Assembly (NCBI GenBank): GCA_019240405.1
Contig: JAFAYL010000049.1
Coordinates: 1 to 64,000, forward strand
Length of the DNA stretch: 64,000 bases
DNA from: Acidobacteriaceae bacterium
GTDB taxonomy: Bacteria > Acidobacteriota > Terriglobia > Bryobacterales > Bryobacteraceae
Reading direction: 5' to 3'
This document shows, one piece after another, positions 45,148 to 55,213 of this stretch. The notes under the pieces are model-generated. The model ran no database searches, had not been told where the DNA came from, and worked only from the letters and a program-made list of their open reading frames with translations. The stretch's first letter is position 1; every line of letters begins with the position of its first letter. The position numbers and the translations under genes were made by a program.

Positions 45148-47577
45148 TTACGCGACGCTCGTTTGCGGGCCTTCCAAAGGATGCTTGTACTTGCACTCCG
45201 GATTCGGGCACTGAGCTACCGGACCCGATTTCAAGTATTTCTCGATAAGGTAGCTGCTGCCGCAATCCGGACATTTCTCAGGAACGGGCCGGCCCCAAGC
45301 GACGAAATCGCATTCCGGATAGCGACTGCATCCAAAGAACGTCTTTCCACGCTTCGAACGGCGCTCGACGATCTCACCTTCTGAACAATTCGGGCAAGGC
45401 ACGCCGATCGTTTTCTGCTTGACGTATTTGCATTTCGGGTAATTGCCGCACGCAATAAACTCGCCGTAGCGACCGAATTTTTTGACTAAATTGCTGCCGC
45501 ACTGCGGACAGGCCTCGGTCAGCGGGACATCCTTGCGCTGTTGGCCACCGATCTGCTTCGTGGTTTTGCAATCCGGGTAACCTGAGCAGGCATAGAACTG
45601 CCCGAAGCGGCCCTTCTTGAGAACCATGGGGCGACCACAGTTCTCGCAATATTCCTGCTCGTCTTGCTCGGTGAGATCAACGTTATCCACATCGGGCAAG
45701 TCCACGGTCAATTCGCGCGTATTAGTGCATTCCGGATATCCCGTGCAGGCGATGAAGCTGCCGTGCTTGCCCCACTTGATAACCATGGGCTTGCCACATT
45801 TTTCGCAGACGAGATCGGTCGGTTTTTCCATGCGCTTGATGTCGGTCATGTGTTCTTCGGCATGTTCCAAATCCCTTTGGAAACGGTCGTAGAATTCAGC
45901 CATGGCCGCGCGCCACTCCAGCTTTCCTTCCTCGATTTCATCGAGCTCTTCTTCCATTCGGGCCGTGTAATTCACTTCGAAAAGATCGCTGAAGCTTTCC
46001 AACAGCAGATCCGTTACGACCATCCCAAGCTCGGTCGGCATGAACTTGCCGCCTTCTTTGGTTACGTACTCGCGATCTTGAATAGTCGAGAGAATGGATG
46101 CGTACGTCGAAGGGCGGCCGACGCCATCCGCCTCGAGTTTTTTTACAAGCGTTGCTTCGTTGTAACGCGGCGGCGGTTCCGTGAAATGCTGCTCGGGGCG
46201 GATTTCTTTGAAGCGCAAACCTTCGCCTTCGGTAACGACCGGCAGCTTATGCTGGAGCTCCTCGTCGTCCTGGTCCTTTTGATCCTTGCCTTCCTCGTAG
46301 ACTCTCAGGAAGCCGTCGAATTTCGGGACCGTGCCAGTTGCACGGAAAAGGTAATCGACTTTGCTCTTGCCTGTGGCGCCAACTTCGATCGTGGTTTGGT
46401 CGAATACCGCAGGCGTCATTTGCGACGCGACGAAGCGGCGCCAGATCAGGCGGTATAGTTTCAGCTCATCTTCAGCCAGGAATTTTTCTAACGATTCAGG
46501 AGTGCGCAAGGCAGAAGTGGGGCGAATGGCTTCGTGGGCGTCCTGAATGTCCTTCTTGGTCTTGTAGACATTCGGAGAATCCGGCAGGTACTCCCGGCCA
46601 TAGCGATCCGTGACGAAACCTCGCACTTCGGCGAGAGCGTCGTCAGAAACGCGCGTCGAGTCCGTCCGCATGTAGGTAATCAGCCCGACGGAACCCTCTT
46701 CGGCAATCTCTTTGCCCTCGTAGAGGCCTTGAGCGAGCATCATAGTGCGCTTTACGCTGAAGCGCAGTTTGCGTGAAGATTCCTGCTGAAGGGTTGAAGT
46801 AATAAATGGCGGGACTGGGTTGCGCCGCTTTTCGCGCGTAACCACCGAGCGAACGACATAGGTTGCGCCATCGAGATCGTCGACGATGGATTTCGCGGCG
46901 GTTTCATCTGGGACCTGAGGTGTCTCTTCGCCACGCTTACTCAGCCGCGCAGTTAATACGGGCGGTTTTTTGGCATTCAGCGCGACGTCAATGGTCCAAT
47001 ATTCCTGTTTTTGAAAGGCGCGGATCTCGCGCTCACGATCAACGATCAGCCTCAATGCCACCGTTTGAACACGGCCGGCCGAAAGTCCCCGCCGCACTTT
47101 GTCCCAGAGCAATGGAGAGATCTTGTAACCCACCAAACGGTCCAGAACGCGACGGGCCTGCTGAGCTTCGACCAGGTGAACGTTGACCGGCAGTGGCCGA
47201 TCAAAGGCTTTTTTCACGGCATTCGCGGTGATTTCGTTGAACATCACGCGGAAAATCGCCGGCTTCTGCGATTTTTTCGGCTCAAGCTCCTCTTTGAGGT
47301 GCCAGCAAATGGCTTCGCCTTCGCGGTCCGGGTCGGCGGCTAGATAGACGGCGTCGACGGTCTTGGCGGCCTGCTTTAGCTCGGAAATCAGCTTTTTCTT
47401 GCCCTCGATCACCTCGTATTTGGGCGTAAAATCCCGCTCGATGTCGACGGCTAAGTCTTTCTTGGGCAAGTCTTTAATGTGGCCCAGAGAGGCCTTCACG
47501 ACGTATTGCTTGCCTAGATATTTTCCGATAGTTTTCGCCTTCGCCGGGGATTCGACAATGACGAGTGATTTGCTCAT
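45148..47577 (-). CDS. topA: DNA topoisomerase I
   Basis: A type IA topoisomerase of 809 residues that relaxes negative supercoils. The TOPRIM domain has SLVIVESPAKAKTIGKYLG and AADPDREGEAICWHL. The active-site tyrosine is in VGLITYMRTDSTRVS (near 300), and NEITANAVKKAF and GYKISPLLWDKV are further signatures. The C terminus carries five C4 zinc-finger modules (about 610-800). The gene lies 66 bases after dprA, a common bacterial pairing. Confidence 0.96.
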   Translation of the reverse strand: MSKSLVIVESPAKAKTIGKYLGKQYVVKASLGHIKDLPKKDLAVDIERDFTPKYEVIEGKKKLISELKQAAKTVDAVYLAADPDREGEAICWHLKEELEPKKSQKPAIFRVMFNEITANAVKKAFDRPLPVNVHLVEAQQARRVLDRLVGYKISPLLWDKVRRGLSAGRVQTVALRLIVDREREIRAFQKQEYWTIDVALNAKKPPVLTARLSKRGEETPQVPDETAAKSIVDDLDGATYVVRSVVTREKRRNPVPPFITSTLQQESSRKLRFSVKRTMMLAQGLYEGKEIAEEGSVGLITYMRTDSTRVSDDALAEVRGFVTDRYGREYLPDSPNVYKTKKDIQDAHEAIRPTSALRTPESLEKFLAEDELKLYRLIWRRFVASQMTPAVFDQTTIEVGATGKSKVDYLFRATGTVPKFDGFLRVYEEGKDQKDQDDEELQHKLPVVTEGEGLRFKEIRPEQHFTEPPPRYNEATLVKKLEADGVGRPSTYASILSTIQDREYVTKEGGKFMPTELGMVVTDLLLESFSDLFEVNYTARMEEELDEIEEGKLEWRAAMAEFYDRFQRDLEHAEEHMTDIKRMEKPTDLVCEKCGKPMVIKWGKHGSFIACTGYPECTNTRELTVDLPDVDNVDLTEQDEQEYCENCGRPMVLKKGRFGQFYACSGYPDCKTTKQIGGQQRKDVPLTEACPQCGSNLVKKFGRYGEFIACGNYPKCKYVKQKTIGVPCPNCSEGEIVERRSKRGKTFFGCSRYPECDFVAWGRPVPEKCPDCGSSYLIEKYLKSGPVAQCPNPECKYKHPLEGPQTSVA

Positions 47578-47643
47578 ACCTGCGTTAACCTAAGATCCGA
47601 TTCCGGGCCGGTCCGGGGAGCCCGCCAGGAAGACGTTACTCTT

Positions 47644-48876
47644 TTACCACACCTTGACAAAGCTCTTTCCGGGGAGCTGGCGGACCAACCCCGACATTTC
47701 GAGCTCAAAGAGCGCGCCGATCAACTCAGATGAAGAGACGCCCGCAAAAGTTTCAACAAGCGACTCAAGTTGCTGTGGCACATCAACTTGCAACTGATTG
47801 AGGAGTTTCCGCGCTAGCGCTTTCAGGGGCTCCTCAGCCGGTTCGGAAGTCGCCGAGGGCTTCAGTTCTCCGTTTTCGGATAAAACCTTCTGCTGCGCCC
47901 GGCTGACCAGTTCCCGGCGTACGGGGGCGGACAACTCATTTGTCACATCGGTCCATTCCTGGACGAGCTTCGCCCCTTGTTTTATAAGCAGGTTTGGTCC
48001 CCAGCTCATTTTGGAAGTAATGTTGCCGGGTAAGGCGAAGACTTCGCGGCCCTGATCCATCGCGAGGCGTGCTGTGATGGCTGATCCGCTGTGTTGAGCG
48101 CCCTCGACGATTAAAACGCCCAGGGAGATTCCGCTGACGATCCGGTTGCGTATGGGGAAATTCTGAGGGTATGCCGGGGCGCCCATCGGGAATTCAGAGA
48201 CGAGCAGCCCGCGGCTGGAAATGTCGTCGTAGAGCTTACGATTGTCTGCTGGATAGAGAACGTCCACCCCACACCCAAGCACGGCAACTGTATCGCCACC
48301 CTCCGACAGGGCGGCCTTATGCGCGGCTGTATCGATGCCCCGAGCCATCCCGCTCACAATCGCCAGCCCGGCTTTCGCCAGATCCGCTGCGATGCGCTCA
48401 GTGGCCGCGATTCCGTAGGGGGTGGGACGCCTTGTACCGACAACGCCAATGGAGTGCGCCTGTAATAAATCGGTGCGGCCCCGGGCGAACAGAAGTAGAG
48501 GTGGATCGAAGATTTCGCGCAGCCGTTGGGGATAGCGCGGATCATGGATGGAGATTAGCTCAGCCCCTGCGTTCATGAGATTTTGCTGCTGCTCGACCGC
48601 GTCGTCAAACGAACAACCCGTAGCTATGTTGCGGGCCTGGGCGGCAGAAATGCCACTCGATTCGAGCTCGGAGGCAGAGGCCCGAAAAATGGCCTGAGGC
48701 GATTTGAATTTCTCCAGAATTCTAAGAGTTCCGACGGTGCCTAGTCCGGGAACCATGCGCAGCGCAAGCCAGTGGAGCGTCTCCTCCTGAGTGACCAGGG
48801 CAGTTGCCACGAGGAATACGTGCCGCCGGATAGGCCGACTTCTCAGGGGCCAGATCGCTTCAGGGGATCGGATCAC
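47644..48876 (-). CDS. dprA: DNA processing protein DprA
   Basis: DprA/Smf loads RecA on incoming single-stranded DNA during natural transformation. The 410-residue protein has the Rossmann-like core ([72 protein letters not shown]-like [18 protein letters not shown]) and a C-terminal winged-helix-like tail. The GTG start at 48876 forms a GTGA overlap with the kinase stop; a later GTG at 48810 is possible, because the first 22 residues are not conserved. No other competence genes lie in the window. Confidence 0.92.
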   Translation of the reverse strand: MIRSPEAIWPLRSRPIRRHVFLVATALVTQEETLHWLALRMVPGLGTVGTLRILEKFKSPQAIFRASASELESSGISAAQARNIATGCSFDDAVEQQQNLMNAGAELISIHDPRYPQRLREIFDPPLLLFARGRTDLLQAHSIGVVGTRRPTPYGIAATERIAADLAKAGLAIVSGMARGIDTAAHKAALSEGGDTVAVLGCGVDVLYPADNRKLYDDISSRGLLVSEFPMGAPAYPQNFPIRNRIVSGISLGVLIVEGAQHSGSAITARLAMDQGREVFALPGNITSKMSWGPNLLIKQGAKLVQEWTDVTNELSAPVRRELVSRAQQKVLSENGELKPSATSEPAEEPLKALARKLLNQLQVDVPQQLESLVETFAGVSSSELIGALFELEMSGLVRQLPGKSFVKVW

Positions 48877-51800
48877 CCAACTACGGAGTTAAGTGGAATG
48901 GATTCTTCAACGGTTGACTGAACGGGCAGGGGTAGCCAGCGGTCCAAAATTGCCTCGAGCGCATCCTTGCGGACTGGCTTGGGAAGATAATCGTTCATTC
49001 CGGCCGCAAGGCATTTTGCCCCTTGACCAGGTAGGACGCTGGCCGTCACAGCAATGATCGGAAGGCGTGCAAAGCAACTCCCCATAGAACGAATTGCGCG
49101 CGACGCTTCGAACCCGTCCATCACCGGCATCTGACAATCCATAAGCACAAGGTCGTAGCTGCGATCTTTCAGCATCCGCAAGGCTTCCGTTCCGTTGGTT
49201 GCTACGCCGCTCGTGCAACCTAACCGGGCGAGCAAGTGCACCGCAACTTTCTGATTGACTGGATTGTCCTCAACAACGAGGATTTCTCCACGGCTGCCCG
49301 CACGGTGTTCGATTTTGCTTGTTTCGGCGGAAGCACGGGGAGCAGACGGTCCACGGACGCTCACGGGCAGGTTAACCGTGAACCAAAACTGGCTACCGCG
49401 ACCCGGTTCGCTCTCGAGACCGATAGCTCCGCCCATGAGCTCGACGAGGCGTTTGGAAATCGCGAGGCCGAGTCCAGTTCCACCGTACTTGCGAGTGGTC
49501 GACGTGTCGGCTTGCGTAAACCTCTCAAACAACTTTGATTGAGCGGCGAGTGGAATTCCAACCCCCGTATCGCGCACGGTGAAACGTATCATCGCGCTCC
49601 CAGGTTCGTTGTGGGCTTCCCTTGACACACTTAGCGTGATGCTGCCCTTTTCCGTGAACTTTACGGCGTTCGAGAGAAGGTTAAGGAGGATCTGTTTGAG
49701 GCGAATCGGATCGCCGATTAACCATTCGGGCAAACCTTCTTCGAACTGCAAAGCGAGATTGAGGCTCTTGCGCCGGGCTGCTTCCGAGATCATCTCGAGA
49801 GAGTCGCGGACCAAAGCCTTTAGATCGATATCAACGGCCTCGAAGTCTAACTTGCCCGCCTCAATTTTCGAGAAATCGAGAATGTCGTTTATGATCGCGA
49901 GGAGGCAATTGCCCGACTCCTTAATTGTTTGGAGATAATCCCGCTGCTCCGGCGTGAGCGGGGTATCGAGCAACAAAGTTGTCATTCCGATAACGCCATT
50001 CATCGGAGTTCTGATTTCGTGGCTCATGATAGCCAGGAATTCGCTTTTGGCGCGATTCGCCTGTTGAGCTTCTGATTTGAGGAATTCTTCCTGGGCCAGT
50101 TTGTGGTCGAGTTCTTCCGTGCGCTCCGCGACTAAACGTTCCAACTCGCGCTGCTGCACCACGAGCGCCCGCACACGCCAGCGCCATATCGAAATCGCAA
50201 GTAGGATGAATCCCATGATCAGGCTTGCCGTGAATGATCGAGTCCACCACCAGGGAGGGATGACGCGGAAGGATAAGGTTTCTACCTGCGACGTTTTGCC
50301 TGTAGAGCTGTCGACCGCTACTACTTCAAAACGATAGGCTTGAGGCGAGAGGCTAGGATAACGTACTTCACGGCTCGCCGTTTCAATCCAATCGCGTTCG
50401 AGCCCGACAAGCCGGTATCGAAACCTCATGGCTTGCTCATCGCGAAAACTGAGCGATGCCAAGCCGATGGTGAGCGGAGCGGCGCTCCATTTGAATTCGG
50501 GATTATTTCCGGCAATGTTCTTGCTGCCATACTTCGCCCAGACCAGTAAAGGACGCGGAGGCGGCTTCGTCGAAACTGCGGAGGGGGTAAGGAGGTGAGA
50601 TAATCCGCCGCTTGTTCCGATCCAAATTGTGCCATCCGGATCAGCAAAGAAGGCCTTGTTATCGCAGTCATCCCAGACCAGACCGTTGCCCTTGGTATAG
50701 GTGTGCCAGTTTCGCCCGTCGTACACGTTGACGCCGTGGTCCTTACCTACCCAGATCCAGCCGCGGCTGTCGGCGGCTAAGATATCAACCTGGTCCGACT
50801 CGAGCACTGGCTTATGAAACCGATCCACTCGGACGATCTTGTCTCCGCTGAATTTGAGGCGCGCAAGTCCAGGAAATGAACCCGCAACCCAGAGGTTGTT
50901 ATCGGTATCGACGGCGAGATCCTCGAACTCCGACCCTAGCCCGCGGCTTGCCAAGTCGAGACGATTACGCGTTGAGCCGCTGAGTACAAAGACACCTTCA
51001 CTCGACGCCGCGAATACCTGGCCGTTGCGGTTTTCAGTGATGTCATAGAACACAGCGGCCGATGGAATCCCGTTTTGAACTGCGCGAAAGTGACGGGCCG
51101 ACGAGCTTTCTTCACTTACATATAGCCCGGCACTAGTGGCAAGCCAAACTCGATCTAACGAATCGACGAGAATCCGATGGATGCGACGAAATGCGAACTG
51201 TCGAGCTTGCAGCGTGGCAGGATCGACCTGGAATAAGTGACCCTCAGTAGTGCCAATCCAGATGAACCCGTCTTTTGACTGGGCAATGGATCGAAAATGG
51301 TCGGCTTCCATACCGGGGTAGTTCCAATGGTGGATTGCTGCGCTGCCAGGCTCCAGAAAACTAACTCCACCGTCTGTGCCAATCCAGAGACGGCTTCTAT
51401 CGTCGCGGAAGATGGCATAGACCAAGTTGCTTTGAAGCCCTTCGGCGCTCGTCCAGCTCTCCCATTCGCCATACGCGAACCACTTTTGTAGGCCGTGACC
51501 TGCCAGCCCAAGCCACACGAGTCCCTCGCGGTCGACAAGAATTGCTTGAACCGTATATTCGCTAAAGCCATTGCTCTGGGAAAGAATTCGCCAATGGCCG
51601 CCTTCGTACCGCGCTACCCCGGAATCAAAGTTCGCGAGTAAATGGCCGGCGGGATCCTCGGCAAGAGCAAGGTAATCGTCAGTGTGCGGCCGTCGCGGAA
51701 AATCCCGATTCTCAAAGCGGGACTCGCCGGGCGGCAACACAGCAACGTGGCGCGGACCGCGAACCCAAAGCTGCCCCTTACTGTCCCGGAAGAGCACTGT

Positions 51801-52445
51801 CCAAGCATCCGCCGGCAGACTCTGTTTGCTTCCCCAGAAAATGACGCGACCTGATGAAATTTGACAGAGCCCATCCCTACATGCGAACAAGACGGATCCA
51901 TCATCATTCGCCAGCACTGCTGTTGTGCCGTTCGGCACCAGCGCTTTTGCCTCTTCGGCGGACAACAGTGAGCGGACTTGCCAGGAGCGGCCATGATCGG
52001 GAGATGCGATTGTCAAGGGACCGAATTCCGTGGCGGCGACGATTTCACCATTACGGGTAGATGAAATAGTCGATCCTATTTTTATTGCGAGATTGTGACT
52101 GCGGTACGGGACATTCTTGAACCGCTCCCCTTCCGAGTAGAAAAGCCCTTCGTCTGTGCCCACCCAGAGGCGCCCAGAAGCATCCTCGTGAATTGCCTCA
52201 ATGAAGGTGTTAGTTAGACCCTCAGCGTGTCCGAAGTCTTTGTAATGAGAGCCATCGTAGCGGAATAACCCATTCTCCGTGCCAATCCACAGAAATCCTT
52301 GCCGGTCTTGAAGCAGGCAGTTGGGATTCAGATCTCCCAGTCCATCGACGTACTCCTTGAACGTATACCGTTGGCCGGCACAAAGAGACGTCAGGATAAG
52401 GAAACACAGAATCCTTGCGGACCAGCGTCGACCCACCACATGCAT
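48873..52445 (-). CDS. Hybrid sensor histidine kinase with beta-propeller sensor
   Basis: A 1190-residue membrane kinase. After a signal/anchor, about eleven two-component propeller repeats (W[IV]GT-x-GL type) form a large outside sensor (about 30-590). A Y_Y_Y domain follows (about 625-695), then a membrane helix (about 730-750), HisKA with [15 protein letters not shown] (His near 808), HATPase with [16 protein letters not shown] and GTGLGLAIS, and a receiver with [13 protein letters not shown] (Asp near 1101). Such kinases usually sense carbohydrates or surface signals. It follows the receiver-DUF3052 gene by 46 bases and shares GTGA with dprA. Confidence 0.92.
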   Translation of the reverse strand: MHVVGRRWSARILCFLILTSLCAGQRYTFKEYVDGLGDLNPNCLLQDRQGFLWIGTENGLFRYDGSHYKDFGHAEGLTNTFIEAIHEDASGRLWVGTDEGLFYSEGERFKNVPYRSHNLAIKIGSTISSTRNGEIVAATEFGPLTIASPDHGRSWQVRSLLSAEEAKALVPNGTTAVLANDDGSVLFACRDGLCQISSGRVIFWGSKQSLPADAWTVLFRDSKGQLWVRGPRHVAVLPPGESRFENRDFPRRPHTDDYLALAEDPAGHLLANFDSGVARYEGGHWRILSQSNGFSEYTVQAILVDREGLVWLGLAGHGLQKWFAYGEWESWTSAEGLQSNLVYAIFRDDRSRLWIGTDGGVSFLEPGSAAIHHWNYPGMEADHFRSIAQSKDGFIWIGTTEGHLFQVDPATLQARQFAFRRIHRILVDSLDRVWLATSAGLYVSEESSSARHFRAVQNGIPSAAVFYDITENRNGQVFAASSEGVFVLSGSTRNRLDLASRGLGSEFEDLAVDTDNNLWVAGSFPGLARLKFSGDKIVRVDRFHKPVLESDQVDILAADSRGWIWVGKDHGVNVYDGRNWHTYTKGNGLVWDDCDNKAFFADPDGTIWIGTSGGLSHLLTPSAVSTKPPPRPLLVWAKYGSKNIAGNNPEFKWSAAPLTIGLASLSFRDEQAMRFRYRLVGLERDWIETASREVRYPSLSPQAYRFEVVAVDSSTGKTSQVETLSFRVIPPWWWTRSFTASLIMGFILLAISIWRWRVRALVVQQRELERLVAERTEELDHKLAQEEFLKSEAQQANRAKSEFLAIMSHEIRTPMNGVIGMTTLLLDTPLTPEQRDYLQTIKESGNCLLAIINDILDFSKIEAGKLDFEAVDIDLKALVRDSLEMISEAARRKSLNLALQFEEGLPEWLIGDPIRLKQILLNLLSNAVKFTEKGSITLSVSREAHNEPGSAMIRFTVRDTGVGIPLAAQSKLFERFTQADTSTTRKYGGTGLGLAISKRLVELMGGAIGLESEPGRGSQFWFTVNLPVSVRGPSAPRASAETSKIEHRAGSRGEILVVEDNPVNQKVAVHLLARLGCTSGVATNGTEALRMLKDRSYDLVLMDCQMPVMDGFEASRAIRSMGSCFARLPIIAVTASVLPGQGAKCLAAGMNDYLPKPVRKDALEAILDRWLPLPVQSTVEESIPLNSVVG

Positions 52446-52491
52446 GCTGATTGCTTATCGGCACCGCGAAAAAACAGCTTTAGGGTGGAGG

Positions 52492-53283
52492 CTAGGATTT
52501 TGGAGAAATCCTCTTTAGAGCGAACAACATAGCACTCCAAACTTCATTTACTGAGCAGATCTTGTAATCAACTAAGCCGAGCGCGATCGCCTGTTCGCGA
52601 AGAGACCCCTCACTGATTGCCCCGCGCTCTTTGGGGCCTCCCTTACGCCAGAGAATCCATAGCTTGGTGTAGGGCGCCAGTTCGCGGACCGCTGAAAGGG
52701 TAGATTGCAGCGTATTTGAATCCTGGACGAAGCAGAGGGTAACCTGAGCTTTTGCACCGGGTTCTTCCACTAGCTCGACATTCGGCGGCAATTGACCAAG
52801 CACTTTTGCGCAATCGCGCGGTGGATCAATCACCGCGACGATAGATGACTCCTTGATGCCGAGCTTTTGAGGCGCGGTTTTAGAAGCGTACCTGTCCATC
52901 ATGGCTTTCGGGGTGACGGGGTGCTCAGGCGGATTGGCAATTGCGCGCTTCAGCGCAGAGCGAAGCGTCGAGCGTTTAGAGTACACCGCATCGGGCAATT
53001 CAGTTTGAATAAGGCGAACTTTGTCTTCGGCTCCGTCGCAAAAAACAATTGGGATGCGCCGCGTAGCCGCGGATTGCCGGAGAGCGGTTGCGATTTCGCG
53101 CCCATGCGATGGCAGCCGTGATAAATCTATGACAAACGCATCGGGAGGCGATTCCCGCCAGGTTCGCATCATGCCTGGGCGAAACTGATCGTTATATTGC
53201 ACGTCGTAACCACTGGCGCGTAGAAGCTCGAGGTAGGCTCGCGCTTCTCCGGCGTTCCAGTGCAAGAGTTGAATACGTGACAT
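52492..53283 (-). CDS. Receiver-like domain fused to DUF3052
   Basis: A 263-residue cytoplasmic protein. Residues 1-118 resemble a response-regulator receiver, with the phospho-acceptor in FVIDLSRLPSHG (Asp near 52), but the N-terminal acidic pair is absent (HWNAGEA) and the switch Thr/Ser is Cys (IVFCDG). Residues about 130-263 match DUF3052 (KLGIKESS, TKLWILWRKGG, LGLVDYKICSVNEVWSAMLF). DUF3052 usually occurs alone. It lies just upstream of the hybrid kinase on the same strand and is likely its partner (inference). Function unknown. Confidence 0.75.
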   Translation of the reverse strand: MSRIQLLHWNAGEARAYLELLRASGYDVQYNDQFRPGMMRTWRESPPDAFVIDLSRLPSHGREIATALRQSAATRRIPIVFCDGAEDKVRLIQTELPDAVYSKRSTLRSALKRAIANPPEHPVTPKAMMDRYASKTAPQKLGIKESSIVAVIDPPRDCAKVLGQLPPNVELVEEPGAKAQVTLCFVQDSNTLQSTLSAVRELAPYTKLWILWRKGGPKERGAISEGSLREQAIALGLVDYKICSVNEVWSAMLFALKRISPKS

Positions 53284-53314
53284 TCGGGCATCGTAACAGC
53301 TTCACCCCACCTCT

Positions 53315-54364
53315 ATGAGGATCTCGAGCGCTGCGAGCGCGCTTCCTCGCAACTACTATCCGCAAGCCGTTTTGGTCGAAGCGTTCCGGAAATATTGGGG
53401 GCTAAAACTAGACCGTTTCGGTGTTCTGGAGCGGCTGCACTCTGCGACTCAAGTAGATGGCCGGTATCTCGCGCTGCCGTTGGAAGCCTATCCCCTTAGC
53501 AGTTGGGGCGAAGCAAATAATGCATGGATTGAAGCTTCGATGGATCTCGGGCAAAAAGCGATATGCCGGGCCATGCAGCAGGCGGGCATCAGCGCTGGCG
53601 ATATCGGCGCGTTCTTTTTCGTTTCGGTGACCGGAATATCGAGCCCATCGATCGACGCGCGCCTAATTAACAAGATGGGTTTGAATCGCAACATGAAGCG
53701 CATTCCGATTTTTGGGCTGGGATGCGTAGCGGGAGCGGCGGGGATTGCACGCGCAGCAGACTATGTGCGCGCATTCCCGAGAGAAGCAGCGCTATTGCTT
53801 TCGGTCGAGTTGTGCTCGCTAACGATCCAGCAGGATGATTTGTCGGTCGCGAACTTGATCAGCTCGGGTCTGTTTGCAGATGGCGCAGCGGCTGTTGTTG
53901 TGGCGGGCGACGAGCTCGAGGGAGCGGATGGGCCGCAGATTGTTGCGACGAAATCCGTGTTCTATCCGGACACCGAATACGTGATGGGCTGGGACATCTC
54001 AGAAAAGGGATTTCGGATTGTATTGTCGCGGGATGTTCCGGACGTAGTGCTTCGCAATCTTGGCCGAGATGTAGATGGATTTTTGGCCGAGCACGGGCTT
54101 AACCGGAGCGATATCGAAAGCTGGGTGCTTCACACCGGCGGCCCGAAGGTGTTGGAGGCGACGGAAGCCGCGCTCGAGCTTCCCCGCGGCGCGCTCGATA
54201 TCTCTTGGGAATGTCTGAGGCGCACAGGCAATCTTTCGTCTGCATCGGTTCTTTTCGTGCTGGAGAAAGTGATGGATACGCGACGGCCTGCGAAGGACAC
54301 GTGGGGCATGTTGGCGGCGATGGGGCCGGGGTTCTGTTCGGAGCTGGTGCTTCTTCGATGGTGA
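53315..54364 (+). CDS. Type III polyketide synthase (chalcone/stilbene synthase family)
   Basis: A 349-residue thiolase-fold enzyme that builds pyrones, resorcinols or related polyketides from malonyl-CoA. The catalytic triad of the family is present: Cys in FGLGCVAGAAG (near 146), His in ESWVLHTGGPKVL and Asn in RRTGNLSSASVLF. Product cannot be predicted; in many bacteria it makes alkylpyrones or lipid quinone-like compounds. Usual partner genes (methyltransferase, FAD oxidase) are not adjacent. Divergent from the receiver-DUF3052 gene by 31 bases; convergent with the RANAQ gene by 11. Confidence 0.9.
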   Translation: MRISSAASALPRNYYPQAVLVEAFRKYWGLKLDRFGVLERLHSATQVDGRYLALPLEAYPLSSWGEANNAWIEASMDLGQKAICRAMQQAGISAGDIGAFFFVSVTGISSPSIDARLINKMGLNRNMKRIPIFGLGCVAGAAGIARAADYVRAFPREAALLLSVELCSLTIQQDDLSVANLISSGLFADGAAAVVVAGDELEGADGPQIVATKSVFYPDTEYVMGWDISEKGFRIVLSRDVPDVVLRNLGRDVDGFLAEHGLNRSDIESWVLHTGGPKVLEATEAALELPRGALDISWECLRRTGNLSSASVLFVLEKVMDTRRPAKDTWGMLAAMGPGFCSELVLLRW

Positions 54365-54375
54365 GGCAAGTTGGT

Positions 54376-55047
54376 TCAGGCGGCGCGGGCGGAGATTTGG
54401 TCCTTGTCGGGGGAGCTGGAGTTTTCTCCGCTTGCTGACACGCGCGGTTCGGTTGTGTCGGGAGTTCCGGATGAAAAAACGAAGCCAATTTCGGACTTGG
54501 CAGGCTCAGGTGACGCATGCGTCGCCCCTACAGGCTTCTTGAGACGCGCTTGTTGTAGCTGGCGGAGTTCGGCTAGATCCTTCTGGTAGTACCGGCGAAG
54601 GCGAGATTCTTGAATGCTGAGATTGTTCAACTGCTTCTGCTGGGTGATGAAGGTATGAGCTTGAATGAGCGCTTCGCGGACGTCGGGCTGTTCTTCCTGA
54701 AACATATTTTTGAAATTCAGGCGCGCGAGGGCGTAGATGCCCATTTCCAAAGACGGAATGCGGTTGAGGCGCCATTGGGTATCGGCGAGAGATTGGACGA
54801 GCTCGGTTTCACGCTCTCCGACGGGATTGAATTGGGAAGCGAAACGGGCGACGTGGCGCTCGTAGAGAGCGGCGTCATCACTAGAAAGCAGGACGGTGCG
54901 GCCAGTCAAAGCGCTCTTAACCGCGTTCAAAGAGGATTTGGCTTTGCCTTCCGGCGTTTTCGGACCGGTGGAAAGTTGGGAATTCGCGCGGTTAGCGGTG
55001 ACACGCGCCGCGGAGGCTAATGAGTTGGCGGTGGAAGAGAATTCCAT
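54376..55047 (-). CDS. RANAQ/STGP-family hypothetical protein, copy 2
   Basis: A 223-residue member of the same family as the protein at 4974-5714. TANRANSQLSTGPKTPEGKAKSSLNAVKS near residues 15-45 is the shared signature, followed by a helical region with LVQSLADTQWRLNRIPSLEMGIY and a basic coiled stretch (LRRYYQKDLAELRQLQQ). The last 50 residues read through repeat-like DNA (VGATHASP, GFVFSSG). The frame is open far upstream to 55488, but the ATG at 55047 gives the family start, and the extension has no protein-like features. Function unknown. Confidence 0.72.
   Translation of the reverse strand: MEFSSTANSLASAARVTANRANSQLSTGPKTPEGKAKSSLNAVKSALTGRTVLLSSDDAALYERHVARFASQFNPVGERETELVQSLADTQWRLNRIPSLEMGIYALARLNFKNMFQEEQPDVREALIQAHTFITQQKQLNNLSIQESRLRRYYQKDLAELRQLQQARLKKPVGATHASPEPAKSEIGFVFSSGTPDTTEPRVSASGENSSSPDKDQISARAA
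54509..54526. repeat. Palindromic repeat element inside RANAQ copy 2
   Basis: GGTGACGCATGCGTCGCC is an almost perfect palindrome around GACGCATGCGTC, flanked by CCCCTACAGG. It resembles the dispersed GACGCATGCGTC repeats I know from some bacterial genomes and here encodes VGATHASP in the protein tail. Only one copy was seen in this window. Confidence 0.5.
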
Positions 55048-55213
55048 GGCGGCTACACGGTAGCACGCGAAAGGGCGAAAACGAACTCTGGATTCGAAAA
55101 ATTGGTTGTAAGTGGCTGTAAAGCAGGTAAAAGGAAAGTTTTGGAAATCTGTGACTCCTATTATTTGGTCACGAAGGAAACGCGGGGCCGGGCGGCGTGC
55201 ATCTTTAGTTTTA

